NCBI RefSeq assembly: GCF_020164455.1
Contig: NZ_JAIQWW010000014.1
Location: 1-64,000 of the forward strand
DNA length: 64,000 bases
From: Phyllobacterium chamaecytisi
GTDB taxonomy: Bacteria; Pseudomonadota; Alphaproteobacteria; Rhizobiales; Rhizobiaceae
Reading direction: 5' to 3'
Below the pieces are notes generated by a model. The model searched no databases and was not told the DNA's origin. It saw nothing but the letters and a program-made list of their open reading frames with translations. Of the stretch, positions 17,104 through 25,971 are shown one piece after another; the stretch's first letter is position 1, and every line of letters begins with the position of its first letter. A program made the position numbers and the translations under genes.

Positions 17104-17135
17104 GCGGTACCGGCTTCGGCCGGTACCGCATTTTT
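17104..17135 (+). terminator. Intergenic hairpin/partial terminator between dppA and dppB
   Basis: A perfect ten-base stem (GCGGTACCGG with CCGGTACCGC) around a six-base CTTCGG loop is followed by ATTTTTA, 12 bases before the permease start. Such hairpins let the binding protein be made in excess over the membrane parts, by partial termination or by protecting the upstream mRNA. Confidence 0.8.
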
Positions 17136-17146
17136 ATCAGGTCACC

Positions 17147-18154
17147 ATGTTTCGCTATATCGCGTCCAGAGTGCTGCTGCTGATTCCGACGTTTATCGGT
17201 ATCAGTTTTGTGGCCTTCATTTTCATTCGTTTGTTGCCCGGCGACCCAGTTATCGCACTTGCGGGGGAACGCGGCATGACGCCGGAACGGCATCAATTGC
17301 TGATGGACCAGTTCGGCTTCAACAGGCCCATATGGGAACAGTATTTCTCGTTCTTATGGGGTATTTTCCATGGAGATTTCGGCACGTCGATCGCCAGCAA
17401 GCGGCCCGTACTGGCGGATTTCCGAGCGCTTTTTCCGGCGACACTGGAGCTAAGTATCTGCGCCATGCTCTTTGCCGTCATCATCGGCATCCCGGCGGGT
17501 ATTTTCGCTGCAGTCAAGCGCGGTTCGATCTTCGATCAGTTGAGCATGGGCATCGCGCTCGTTGGTTATTCGATGCCGATCTTCTGGTGGGGTATTCTCC
17601 TGATCATCCTTTTCGCCGGTATACTGCATTGGACGCCGGTGTCAGGACGCATGGACCTTATCTATTTCTTCAAGCCAACCACAGGCTTCATGCTGATAGA
17701 TAGCCTGATTTCAGGTGGCAAAGGCGCATTCAAATCGGCTGTTTCGCATCTGATTCTGCCGACAATCGTGCTTGGAACGATCCCGCTCGCGGTTATCGCG
17801 CGTCAAACGCGATCCGCGATGCTTGAGGTTTTAGGCGAGGACTATGTGCGTACTGCGCGCGCCAAGGGCCTCGAACCCAAGCGTGTCATCGGCGTGCATG
17901 CCCTGCGCAATGCGATGATCCCGGTCATTACGACGATCGGTTTGCAGATGGGGCTGCTCATGGCCGGTGCAATCCTGACCGAGACCATCTTTTCCTGGCC
18001 TGGCATCGGCAAGTGGATGATCGATGCCATCTCCCGCCGGGATTACGTCGTGGTGCAGGGAGGTCTCATGCTCGTGGCGCTGATCGTCATGGTCGTCAAT
18101 CTGATTGTTGATCTGCTCTATGCGGTTATCAACCCGCGTATTCGCGTAAAGTGA
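17147..18154 (+). CDS. dppB: Dipeptide ABC transporter permease DppB
   Basis: A 335-residue inner-membrane permease with about six hydrophobic helices, beginning M-F-R-Y-I-A-S-R-V-L-L-L-I-P-T, the standard DppB/OppB start. The first periplasmic loop has L-P-G-D-P-V. The cytoplasmic coupling loop with the EAA-type sequence reads Y-V-R-T-A-R-A-K-G-L, followed by H-A-L-R-N-A-M-I-P-V. It forms the pore with DppC. ATG 17147 lies right after the hairpin; a longer ORF from 16979 is an artefact of open frame. Confidence 0.95.
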   Translation: MFRYIASRVLLLIPTFIGISFVAFIFIRLLPGDPVIALAGERGMTPERHQLLMDQFGFNRPIWEQYFSFLWGIFHGDFGTSIASKRPVLADFRALFPATLELSICAMLFAVIIGIPAGIFAAVKRGSIFDQLSMGIALVGYSMPIFWWGILLIILFAGILHWTPVSGRMDLIYFFKPTTGFMLIDSLISGGKGAFKSAVSHLILPTIVLGTIPLAVIARQTRSAMLEVLGEDYVRTARAKGLEPKRVIGVHALRNAMIPVITTIGLQMGLLMAGAILTETIFSWPGIGKWMIDAISRRDYVVVQGGLMLVALIVMVVNLIVDLLYAVINPRIRVK

Positions 18155-18161
18155 GGAACCC

Positions 18162-19079
18162 GTGACCAACGAAGTTTCCCCGCCCGTACCGCTTGCCTCG
18201 TCCCAGACTTCGGGCCGTATGGCGCGGTTTTCGGAATTCTGGTTCTATTTCAGCGTCAACAAGGGCGCGGTGATAGGTTTTGCCGTTCTCGTCGTTCTGG
18301 TGCTGATCGCCATATTTGGTCCGCTCATTGCGCCCCACGCTCCTTACCAACAGTACCGTGATGCTTTGCTAACGCCGCCATCATGGCAGGTGGGCGGCAA
18401 GGAGCAGTTTTTGCTTGGCACCGATGCCGTGGGCCGGGACCTGCTTTCCCGCCTGATCTACGGCGCGCGTTATTCGTTGTTCATCGGCTTGATTGTTGTG
18501 ACGTTCGCCATGATTACCGGCGTTATTCTCGGTGTGCTGGCTGGCTATTTCCGTGGTTGGGTCGATACGCTGATCATGCGCATCATGGACATCATCCTGG
18601 CGTTTCCGCCGCTGCTGCTCGCACTCGTGCTTGTGGCTATTCTGGGGCCTGGTCTATTCAATGCGATGATCGCAATTGCTCTCGTTCTGCAACCGCACTT
18701 CGCGCGCCTTACGCGTGCGGCGGTCATGAGCGAAAAGAACCGTGAGTACGTCATTGCATCGAAACTGGCAGGCGCTGGCCACCTCCGCTTGATGTTCAAA
18801 ACGATCCTGCCGAACTGTCTCGCGCCGCTGATCGTGCAGGGAACGCTATCGTTTTCGAATGCAATTCTCGAGGCTGCAGCACTTGGGTTCCTCGGCATGG
18901 GTGCACAACCGCCAACACCGGAATGGGGGACGATGCTGGCAGAGGCCCGTGAATTCATCCTGCGTGCCTGGTGGGTTGTTACATTCCCGGGTCTTGCAAT
19001 CCTGATCACCGTCCTCGCGATCAATCTCGTAGGAGATGGACTGCGCGACGCCCTCGATCCTAAGTTGAAAAGGAGCTGA
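18162..19079 (+). CDS. dppC: Dipeptide ABC transporter permease DppC
   Basis: A 305-residue partner permease. It has a longer N-terminal cytoplasmic tail, an N-terminal OppC-type helix (K-G-A-V-I-G-F-A-V-L-V-V-L), then the L-G-T-D-A-V-G-R-D-L-L-S-R signature of the DppC/OppC group. The coupling loop near A-S-K-L-A-G-A-G-H-L is also present. It starts with GTG at 18162, seven bases after the dppB stop, behind GAGGAA. Confidence 0.95.
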   Translation: MTNEVSPPVPLASSQTSGRMARFSEFWFYFSVNKGAVIGFAVLVVLVLIAIFGPLIAPHAPYQQYRDALLTPPSWQVGGKEQFLLGTDAVGRDLLSRLIYGARYSLFIGLIVVTFAMITGVILGVLAGYFRGWVDTLIMRIMDIILAFPPLLLALVLVAILGPGLFNAMIAIALVLQPHFARLTRAAVMSEKNREYVIASKLAGAGHLRLMFKTILPNCLAPLIVQGTLSFSNAILEAAALGFLGMGAQPPTPEWGTMLAEAREFILRAWWVVTFPGLAILITVLAINLVGDGLRDALDPKLKRS

Positions 19080-19082
19080 GGT

Positions 19083-19937
19083 ATGGCGCTGCTTGAAATC
19101 AAGAACCTCTCTGTTGGCTTCGATACCAACGCCGGCCTGTTCATGGCCGTGCAGGGCATCGATCTTTCGGTCGATAATCGTGAAGTTCTGGCGATCGTTG
19201 GTGAATCCGGCTCCGGTAAATCAGTTGCCATGTTGGCAGTGATGGGCCTTTTGCCGAAGACCGCAACCGTCACCGCCGACAGCATGACATTCGACGGCCA
19301 CAACATGTTGACCATGACCGGCAAGCAGAGGCGAGAAATCGTCGGCCGCGATGTCGCGATGATCTTCCAGGAACCGATGGCGAGCCTCAATCCCTGCTTC
19401 ACAGTCGGTTTCCAGCTGGAAGAGGTGCTGCGCTTCCATATGAAGATGGATGGTCCGACACGGCGCAAGCGCGCGATCGAACTGTTCAAGCAAGTGGGCA
19501 TTCCGTCGCCGGAAGAGCGTTTGAATTCCTTCCCGCATCAGATGTCCGGCGGTCAATGCCAGCGTGTGATGATCGCCATTGCCATTGCCTGCAATCCGAA
19601 ACTGCTGATCGCGGATGAGCCGACGACAGCGCTGGATGTGACGATCCAGAAGCAAATTCTTGATCTGCTTGTCAGCCTGCAAGTGAAGCATGGCATGGGC
19701 CTGATCATGATTACCCACGATATGGGTGTGGTCGCGGAAACGGCTGATCGCGTGATTGTTCAATATAAGGGCCGCAAGATGGAGGAGGCCGACGTGCTGT
19801 CGCTGTTCGAGTCGCCCAAAAGCCCCTACACCCGCGCGCTTCTGTCTGCCTTGCCGGAGAATGCGACTGGCGACCGTCTGTCAACGGTTGCAGATTTCAT
19901 GAAGAATGAAGCCGCCAATGCAGGAGTGGCGCCATGA
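19083..19937 (+). CDS. dppD: Dipeptide ABC transporter ATP-binding protein DppD
   Basis: A 284-residue ATPase of the transporter. Walker A is G-E-S-G-S-G-K-S, the signature is M-S-G-G-Q-C-Q-R-V (cysteine where Arg is usual) and Walker B is [12 protein letters not shown]. The switch histidine is in I-T-H-D-M-G-V-V. Family members carry an oligopeptide C-terminal extension with S-P-Y-T-R-A-L-L, seen here. It starts three bases after dppC and its end overlaps dppF by four bases. Confidence 0.95.
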   Translation: MALLEIKNLSVGFDTNAGLFMAVQGIDLSVDNREVLAIVGESGSGKSVAMLAVMGLLPKTATVTADSMTFDGHNMLTMTGKQRREIVGRDVAMIFQEPMASLNPCFTVGFQLEEVLRFHMKMDGPTRRKRAIELFKQVGIPSPEERLNSFPHQMSGGQCQRVMIAIAIACNPKLLIADEPTTALDVTIQKQILDLLVSLQVKHGMGLIMITHDMGVVAETADRVIVQYKGRKMEEADVLSLFESPKSPYTRALLSALPENATGDRLSTVADFMKNEAANAGVAP

Positions 19938-20764
19938 GCGAGGTCGTACTCGAGGGCCGCAATATCGTCCGCGACTATCATGTCGGCGGCGGCCTGTTCG
20001 GCAAGCAGAAGACCGTGCAGGCGGTCAAGGGCGTCAGCTTTACTTTGGAAAAGGGCAAAACCCTTGCCATCGTGGGCGAGAGCGGTTGCGGAAAGTCAAC
20101 GCTGGGCCGGATACTGACGCTGATCGATCCGCAAACTTCCGGCGAACTATTGATCGATGGCAAGCCGATCAATATCGCCAAGGATCGCGTCACGGCGGAG
20201 ATGCGCCGCAAGGTGCAGATCATCTTCCAGAATCCCTATGGTTCGCTTAATCCGCGCCAGAAGATCGGTGAAGTTCTGGGCGAACCCTTGTTGTTGAACA
20301 CCAACAAGACGGCCGCCGAGCGGCGCGATCTGGCAATGCAGATGTTGGTCAAGGTCGGTCTCGGCCCTGAACACTATAATCGCTATCCGCACATGTTCTC
20401 CGGAGGTCAGCGCCAGCGTATCGCCATCGCCCGCGCGCTCATGCTGAGCCCAAGTCTGCTGGTCCTGGACGAACCGGTCTCTGCGTTGGATCTCTCGGTA
20501 CAAGCACAGGTTCTTAACCTGTTGGCCGATCTGCAGGACGAGTTCAATCTTACCTACGTCTTCATCAGCCACGATCTTTCTGTGGTGCGCTACATCGCCG
20601 ACGAAGTCATGGTGATGTACTACGGCGAAGTCGTTGAATACGGTACGCGGGAGGAAGTGTTTGCCAACCCGCAGCACAGCTATACGAAGACGCTGTTTGC
20701 AGCGACGCCGAAGTCCGATGTGGAAAGCATCAGGGCACGCTTGGCCAAGAAGAAGGCCGCATGA
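19934..20764 (+). CDS. dppF: Dipeptide ABC transporter ATP-binding protein DppF
   Basis: The second ATPase subunit, 276 residues. Walker A is G-E-S-G-C-G-K-S-T, with [10 protein letters not shown] at the Q-loop. The signature is [13 protein letters not shown] and Walker B is [12 protein letters not shown]. The H-S-Y-T-K-T-L-F-A end is the usual oligopeptide-type tail. It pairs with DppD to drive import and is translationally coupled to it by the ATGA overlap. Confidence 0.95.
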   Translation: MSEVVLEGRNIVRDYHVGGGLFGKQKTVQAVKGVSFTLEKGKTLAIVGESGCGKSTLGRILTLIDPQTSGELLIDGKPINIAKDRVTAEMRRKVQIIFQNPYGSLNPRQKIGEVLGEPLLLNTNKTAAERRDLAMQMLVKVGLGPEHYNRYPHMFSGGQRQRIAIARALMLSPSLLVLDEPVSALDLSVQAQVLNLLADLQDEFNLTYVFISHDLSVVRYIADEVMVMYYGEVVEYGTREEVFANPQHSYTKTLFAATPKSDVESIRARLAKKKAA

Positions 20765-20765
20765 C

Positions 20766-21026
20766 ATGACCAAAAAGCAGCCGATCTCCACAGCACCCAA
20801 GGATGGCAGCAAGATTCAGGTGTTCTGGACTGACGAGGATGGACAGGAAAATGAGTCCATCGGCCAGTATCGTTCGCTGGATCGCCTGAAGGCCACGGGT
20901 GGTCAGTGGGACGAAACGGATGCCGGCTGGTGGATATTCACGGATTCAAATACGCAGAAAAAAGTCGTGCCTCATTCCTGGCAGCCAGCCGGGAAATCCG
21001 GCGACGAGGATACCGAAGAAGAGTAG
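20766..21026 (+). CDS. Small acidic protein with T-A-P-K-D-G motif, end of dpp operon
   Basis: An 86-residue protein that starts one base after the dppF stop. The N-terminus P-I-S-T-A-P-K-D-G-S-K-I-Q-V-F-W resembles small proteins common in phages and rhizobia (W-x-P-I-x-T-A-P-K-D-G). It is rich in Trp and acidic residues (W-D-E-T-D-A-G-W-W-I-F, tail D-E-D-T-E-E-E). No function is known, and it is not a transporter part in other dpp operons I know. A longer ORF from 20634 overlaps dppF and is not supported. Confidence 0.75.
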   Translation: MTKKQPISTAPKDGSKIQVFWTDEDGQENESIGQYRSLDRLKATGGQWDETDAGWWIFTDSNTQKKVVPHSWQPAGKSGDEDTEEE

Positions 21027-21032
21027 CCTGAA

Positions 21033-22076
21033 CTAGTGCTTCTGGTGCTTTAACAGGCCGCGCACAATGTCATCGGCGGAGATCATCCCGAGAAATGCGC
21101 CGTTTTCCACGACGCCCACATCGCCACTGTTTTTCGCGATCGCTTGCATGATTTCGCGTACCGGCGTTTCCGGACGCGCCGTAGCAGCAAATGGCCTGCT
21201 GGCGGGACGCGTGCGATCAAGGGGAACCATGATATCGGCGGCAGTGAGGACACCAAGTGGATTCATGTTGGCGACGAAATCCGCAACATATTCATCGGCC
21301 GGGTTAAGCAGGATGTCTTGAGCTGTACCGCACTGGATGATCCGTCCGCCTTCCATGATGGCGATGCGATTGCCAATTTTCATGGCCTCGTCGAGATCAT
21401 GACTGACGAAAACGATCGTCTTCTTCAGGCGCTCCTGTAGGCTCAGAAGCTCATCCTGGAGCCGGGTTCGAATAAGCGGGTCAAGCGCTGAAAAGGGTTC
21501 ATCCATCAGCAGGATCGGTGCACCTGTCGCGAAAGCGCGCGCGAGGCCGACACGCTGCTGCATGCCACCGGAGAGCTCGCCGACCTTACGCTTGGCCCAG
21601 TCCTTGAGATTAACCAGTTCCAGCTGCTGCTGCACGGCTTTCGCGCGCTCTTCTTTCGGAACACCCGAGAGCTCAAGTCCGAACCCGACATTCTCTTCAA
21701 CGGTACGCCAGGGCAGGAGACCGAACTGCTGGAAGACCATCGAAACAAGGTGCTTGCGCAGATCCCGCAAGGTTGTCTTGTCAGCCTTGCCGACATCGAT
21801 GGACCGCCCTTTGTTGTGAACGACGACGGAGCCCCGCGAGATAGGATTAAGGCGATTGATGGCGCGCAGGAGCGTCGACTTACCGGAGCCCGAGAGCCCC
21901 ATCAACACGACTATTTCCCCCTCGGCAACGGTGAGAGTGCAATTGTGAACGCCAAGCACATGGCCTGTTTCAGCCTGGATATCCGAGCGGCTTTTGCCCT
22001 GGTCGGCCAAAAACAAGGAACCGTCAGTCTTCTTGCCAAAAATAATACAGACATTATCCAGTGTGATTGCGGTCAT
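21033..22076 (-). CDS. choV: Choline (quaternary amine) ABC transporter ATP-binding protein
   Basis: A 347-residue ATPase of the ProV/OpuAA type. Walker A is G-L-S-G-S-G-K-S-T, the signature is L-S-G-G-M-Q-Q-R-V-G-L-A-R, Walker B is I-L-L-M-D-E-P-F-S-A-L-D, and the switch His is in V-S-H-D-L-D-E-A. After about residue 240 there is a single CBS-like segment (G-V-V-E-N-G-A-F-L-G-M-I-S-A-D-D-I), shorter than the CBS pair in ProV. Its start overlaps the permease stop by four bases. The order choX-choW-choV matches the Sinorhizobium choline uptake operon. It is convergent with the dpp operon. Confidence 0.92.
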   Translation of the reverse strand: MTAITLDNVCIIFGKKTDGSLFLADQGKSRSDIQAETGHVLGVHNCTLTVAEGEIVVLMGLSGSGKSTLLRAINRLNPISRGSVVVHNKGRSIDVGKADKTTLRDLRKHLVSMVFQQFGLLPWRTVEENVGFGLELSGVPKEERAKAVQQQLELVNLKDWAKRKVGELSGGMQQRVGLARAFATGAPILLMDEPFSALDPLIRTRLQDELLSLQERLKKTIVFVSHDLDEAMKIGNRIAIMEGGRIIQCGTAQDILLNPADEYVADFVANMNPLGVLTAADIMVPLDRTRPASRPFAATARPETPVREIMQAIAKNSGDVGVVENGAFLGMISADDIVRGLLKHQKH

Positions 22077-22915
22077 TCACCTGGCTCCTTGCCGGGACGG
22101 AATATGCGGTCGAGTATGATGGCGACGACCACAATGACGAGGCCTGCTTCGAAGCCCAAGGCCGTGTTAACCGAGTTCAGCGCGCGCACGACTGGAACGC
22201 CAAGGCCATCGGCTCCGACCAGAGCGGCGATGACCACCATGGAGAGCGACAGCATGATCGTCTGCGTAAGTCCAGCCAGGATTTGCGGCATAGCGTAGGG
22301 CAGTTCGATCTTCCATAGCAGTTGGCGGGAAGATGCACCGAATGCCTCGCCCGCTTCGATCAGGTGCCGGGGTGTCGAGGAAACGCCGAGATGGGTGAGG
22401 CGGATGGGTGCTGGCAAAACAAAGATTGCCGTTGCAATCAGGCCGGGCACCATACCTATGCCGAAAAAGACTATGGCGGGGATGAGATAGACGAAGGTGG
22501 GTAACGTCTGCATGAGGTCGAGTACGGGACGTATCGCGGCATAGAACTTCGGCCGGTGCGCGGCGACAATGCCGATGGGCACGCCGATCCCCATACACAG
22601 GATGCACGAGGAGAGCACCAGCGTCAGTGTCTCCATTGTTTCTTGCCAGTATCCCTGATTGAGGATGAACAGGAAGCCGAGAATGGTGAGAAGCGTGACC
22701 GCTATGGACCGGCGCAGGGCGTAAGCGATGGCGGCGAAAATCACGACCATGATCAGGGGATGCGGATATTTCAGCACAAACATCAGGCCGTCGATGAAGG
22801 CCTGCATGACAGCGGCAAGTCCATCGAAAAATCCGGCAAAATTGGTGGTGAGCCAATCGACGGCCGCTTTCGCTGTCCTGCCAACCGGAATCTTGTCTTG
22901 CGTTAACCAATCCAA
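22073..22915 (-). CDS. choW: Choline ABC transporter permease
   Basis: A 280-residue inner-membrane permease with about six to seven hydrophobic helices, of the ProW/OpuAB type. The coupling loop is recognisable as E-A-G-E-A-F-G-A-S-S-R-Q-L-L-W-K-I-E-L-P, followed by A-M-P-Q-I-L-A-G. It forms the membrane channel with ChoV. It lies about 100 bases after choX. Confidence 0.92.
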   Translation of the reverse strand: MDWLTQDKIPVGRTAKAAVDWLTTNFAGFFDGLAAVMQAFIDGLMFVLKYPHPLIMVVIFAAIAYALRRSIAVTLLTILGFLFILNQGYWQETMETLTLVLSSCILCMGIGVPIGIVAAHRPKFYAAIRPVLDLMQTLPTFVYLIPAIVFFGIGMVPGLIATAIFVLPAPIRLTHLGVSSTPRHLIEAGEAFGASSRQLLWKIELPYAMPQILAGLTQTIMLSLSMVVIAALVGADGLGVPVVRALNSVNTALGFEAGLVIVVVAIILDRIFRPGKEPGE

Positions 22916-23017
22916 ACCAAAACCATCCCCACAAAGAGTAAGTGAAAGGAGCAGCCCGACCAGTGCATCGGGCGGCTCATGTTCTTTGGTCTCTTATCCC
23001 GTCAGGGACAGCGATTG

Positions 23018-23959
23018 TTATAGGCCCAGCGATGCCTTGACCGCGGGGAGGCCTTCCTTGCCGTCGAAGGTTGTAACGCCTGCCAGCCACGTATCCAGAA
23101 TCGCCGGGTTGGCCTTCAGCCATTCGGTAGCAGCCTTGGCACCGTCTTCACCATCATCAAGAATCTTGCCCATGATCTCATTTTCCATCTGCAGATTGAA
23201 TTTGAGATTGGTCAGGAGCTTGCCGATATTCGGGCATTCGGTGGTGTACCCAGCACGAACGTTGGTATGAATGATGGCGCCACCAAAGTCCGGTCCGAAA
23301 ACATCATCGCCGCCAGAGAGATAGGCAAGCTTGAAATTCGAGTTCATCGGGTGCGGTTCCCAACCGAGGAAGACGATTGGTTTTTCGCTTTTTGTCTGCT
23401 TGGCGACCTGCGCGAGCATGCCCTGCTCGGACGATTCAGCAAGTTCAAAACCCTTCAAACCGAAGGTGTCCTTGGAGATCATGTCGAGAATCAAGCGGTT
23501 GCCATCATTGCCGGGCTCGATGCCGTAGATCTTGCCGCCGAGGTCATCCTTGAACTTGGCGATATCCTTGAAGTCCTTCAGACCCTTGTCATAGAGATAT
23601 TGCGGCACTGCGAGTGTGTATTTCGCACCTGTCAGATTAGGGCCGAGGTCTTCGACAGTCTTGTTCTCGAGATATGGCTTTACGTCGGCTGCCATAGTCG
23701 GCATCCAGTTGCCCAGAAACACGTCAATGTCTTTCTTGCCAAGCGAAGCATAGGTCACCGGCACGGAGAGAACCTTCGTGTCGGTCGAATAACCCAGGGC
23801 CTTCAACACTTCGCTCGTCGCAGCCGTGGTGGCTGTTATGTCAGTCCAGCCCACATCGGCGAATCGGACTGTCTTGCAGGATTCGGGTTCCGCAGCGAAT
23901 GCCGTACCTGCGGCAAGAACCAAAGCCAAGGAAATGGTGAGTTTGGATAGTACTTTCAT
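23018..23959 (-). CDS. choX: Choline ABC transporter periplasmic binding protein
   Basis: A 313-residue exported binding protein. The signal peptide ends at A-G-T-A-F-A-A near residue 23. The mature start T-V-R-F-A-D-V-G-W-T-D-I-T-A-T-T is the pattern of ChoX, which cages choline with aromatic residues. Further aromatic motifs (F-L-G-N-W-M-P-T-M and F-L-G-W-E-P-H-P-M-N) are those of the OpuAC/ProX-like fold. ATG 23959 has GGGAGAA upstream; the ORF runs open to 24037 without support. It heads the choXWV operon. Choline would feed glycine betaine synthesis, but no bet genes are in this window. Confidence 0.92.
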   Translation of the reverse strand: MKVLSKLTISLALVLAAGTAFAAEPESCKTVRFADVGWTDITATTAATSEVLKALGYSTDTKVLSVPVTYASLGKKDIDVFLGNWMPTMAADVKPYLENKTVEDLGPNLTGAKYTLAVPQYLYDKGLKDFKDIAKFKDDLGGKIYGIEPGNDGNRLILDMISKDTFGLKGFELAESSEQGMLAQVAKQTKSEKPIVFLGWEPHPMNSNFKLAYLSGGDDVFGPDFGGAIIHTNVRAGYTTECPNIGKLLTNLKFNLQMENEIMGKILDDGEDGAKAATEWLKANPAILDTWLAGVTTFDGKEGLPAVKASLGL

Positions 23960-24149
23960 AGATAGTTCTCCCCTTCCGGTTTTTACCGGATTTTCAATGT
24001 CATGAACCAAGCACCAAACGGAAACGCATTCAAGCATAGGCGCGCATAAATCCGGTCAAATAGCGACAGTTGTTGATATTCCGACAAAAGTTGCGAAGGA
24101 GTGGATTGCAAGGGTTCATGCGGAGACCCAACTCTGATTAAAGCGGGAG

Positions 24150-24752
24150 ATGGCAAAACTCTATTTCAGTTACTCGGCGATGAATGCCGGAAAATCGACG
24201 CTGCTTTTGCAGGCTTCCTACAACTATCAGGAACGCGGTATGCGGACGATGCTGTTTACCGCTGCGCACTATGCCGAAGACGGTGTCGGAAGGATAACCT
24301 CGCGGCTGGGTGTCAGCGCCGAGGCGCTGCTTTATCGCGATCAAGATGATCTTTTTGCGATTATCGCAAAGGCCCACGGTGAAAGCGCGCTGAGTTGCGT
24401 GTTTGTCGACGAAGCGCAATTTCTGACCAAGGAGCAGGTCTGGCAGCTGGCGCGCGTGGTCGACCGGCTTAACGTGCCGGTCTTGTGTTTTGGTCTGCGC
24501 ACGGATTTTCAGGGTAAACTCTTTCCCGGTTCTGCGGAATTGCTAGCGATTGCGGACACTTTGCGGGAAATCAGGACGATCTGTCATTGCGGCGCAAAAG
24601 CGACAATGGTGGTCCGCCACGGGCCGAAAGGGGAGGCGCTGCTTGAGGGCGATCAGGTGGCAATCGAGAAATCCGTTTATGTCTCGCTCTGTCGCAAGCA
24701 CTGGGAGGAGGAAACCGGCCGGATTGCAAGCGGGGACGTTCAAAAGCCTTAA
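24150..24752 (+). CDS. tdk: Thymidine kinase, type II
   Basis: A 200-residue salvage enzyme that phosphorylates thymidine and deoxyuridine with ATP in the cytoplasm. The P-loop is S-A-M-N-A-G-K-S-T. The Walker B/lid segment is C-V-F-V-D-E-A-Q-F. The zinc ribbon is seen as I-C-H-C-G near residue 149 and S-L-C-R-K-H near the end, in which a histidine replaces the last cysteine as is common in this group. The length is standard. The start at 24150 has GGGAG just upstream. It is divergent from choX and stands alone before the uncharacterised five-gene block. Confidence 0.94.
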   Translation: MAKLYFSYSAMNAGKSTLLLQASYNYQERGMRTMLFTAAHYAEDGVGRITSRLGVSAEALLYRDQDDLFAIIAKAHGESALSCVFVDEAQFLTKEQVWQLARVVDRLNVPVLCFGLRTDFQGKLFPGSAELLAIADTLREIRTICHCGAKATMVVRHGPKGEALLEGDQVAIEKSVYVSLCRKHWEEETGRIASGDVQKP

Positions 24753-24879
24753 ACGGCGAATCTCTGCTTGCAAGTTTACCTTGAGACCTGTCATTTTCCC
24801 GCAGGCTTTTTTTCGCAATGTACCGTGTCTATATTCGATCGTCGCGAGAAGCGATTTTGGCAATCAGGGGAATACGTAA

Positions 24880-25968
24880 ATGGCGAGTCTGCAGCACTTC
24901 GATTCCGAGATCGAGAAGACCAGAACAATGGTCAATGACATGCGGACGAAAATCGATCAGTCCACAATAGTCCTCGACAAATTTGCCAAAGCCGATGAAA
25001 AGATCGGCGCTTCCGATTTCGATATCGAAAATGCGCGTATTGACGATGTCCTGCGCCAGCAAAAGGTAATGGAAGGCAATATCGCCGAGCTGATCATCGG
25101 GCTAGAGGATGCCACCAATGTTTTCGGTTCTGAATTCGAAAGCATGAAAGGCTATTCCGGCTGGGAAAAGTTTATCGGCATCTTCTCCAAGCAGAAGATG
25201 CAGCGCCTGCGTTCAGACCGCGTGCGTAACATGTCACTTGCGGGAAATCTCCAGGAACTCCTTTCGAAGTCCGACCGGATTGTCGGTATTCTGAAAGAGC
25301 AGAAAGGTGTTCTGGACGAGCGCTACAAGACCTCCGAAACGAGCCTTGCGACTGTCATAGAGCGGCGCAAGTCCACCATCGCCAACCTTGAAGCGACGCA
25401 AAAGCGCATCGAAGAACTCAACCCGCTCTTGCTGGAAATTGAAAACAAGATTGCCGCATCGACCGATCAGGGCGCACGCACCGAGCTTGAAGGTCAGCGG
25501 TCGAAACTTGCGACAGAATATAATGAGCGGCAGGCCAAGGAACAGGAGCTTCTTGCGGAAAGCCAGACGCTGGAACGCTACACGTCCATGTTCCAGACTT
25601 TCGTCGATTCACTCAATAACCAGATCGCGGCACAGAGCACGCTGATCAACAAACTGTCGATCGATACCGAGCAGCGCATTGTTCTTTACAAGGCGCTGGA
25701 AGATTCTTTGAAAACGGCCGCGCAACAGGACGTGGCACACAAGATCAATACGCTCGGCAGCAAGGTGGATACGGCAGCTGAAGAGACCATGGCCGGTGTC
25801 GGCGCTGCGGCCCAGAAGCACATTGGCGATCTTCTCGAAATGCACGAAAGGAACATGGTCAGTTCGCAGGATATCCAGCGCCGCAAGAAGCTGGCTGACG
25901 ATGCTTTCTCCCGGCGGTTCTCAGAGGTCCTGAAGAAGCACAATTCCGCCGATTACGTGCAGAGCTAG
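24880..25968 (+). CDS. Uncharacterised coiled-coil protein, first gene of five-gene block
   Basis: I do not recognise a family. The 362 residues are almost wholly helical and charged with no membrane segment or signal peptide. Two coiled-coil zones flank a Gly/Trp-containing turn (G-Y-S-G-W-E-K-F-I-G-I-F-S). A second half rich in E-L-N-P-L-L-L-E-I-E-N-K and L-I-N-K-L-S-I-D-T-E-Q-R follows. It loosely recalls cytoplasmic scaffold proteins of membrane-stress systems, but this is only a look-alike. ATG 24880 has CAGGGGA nine bases upstream. The next gene begins three bases after its stop, so it heads an operon with the AAA+ ATPase. Confidence 0.82.
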   Translation: MASLQHFDSEIEKTRTMVNDMRTKIDQSTIVLDKFAKADEKIGASDFDIENARIDDVLRQQKVMEGNIAELIIGLEDATNVFGSEFESMKGYSGWEKFIGIFSKQKMQRLRSDRVRNMSLAGNLQELLSKSDRIVGILKEQKGVLDERYKTSETSLATVIERRKSTIANLEATQKRIEELNPLLLEIENKIAASTDQGARTELEGQRSKLATEYNERQAKEQELLAESQTLERYTSMFQTFVDSLNNQIAAQSTLINKLSIDTEQRIVLYKALEDSLKTAAQQDVAHKINTLGSKVDTAAEETMAGVGAAAQKHIGDLLEMHERNMVSSQDIQRRKKLADDAFSRRFSEVLKKHNSADYVQS

Positions 25969-25971
25969 TCA

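Noticed and set aside
25418-25943. Reverse-strand ORFs inside the coiled-coil gene
   Set aside because: They are high-GC shadow frames of a gene with a clear ribosome site and operon position.
24880-25968. Assignment of the coiled-coil protein as tellurite-resistance TelA
   Set aside because: Length and helical content are similar, but I could not find the family motifs, so no name was given.
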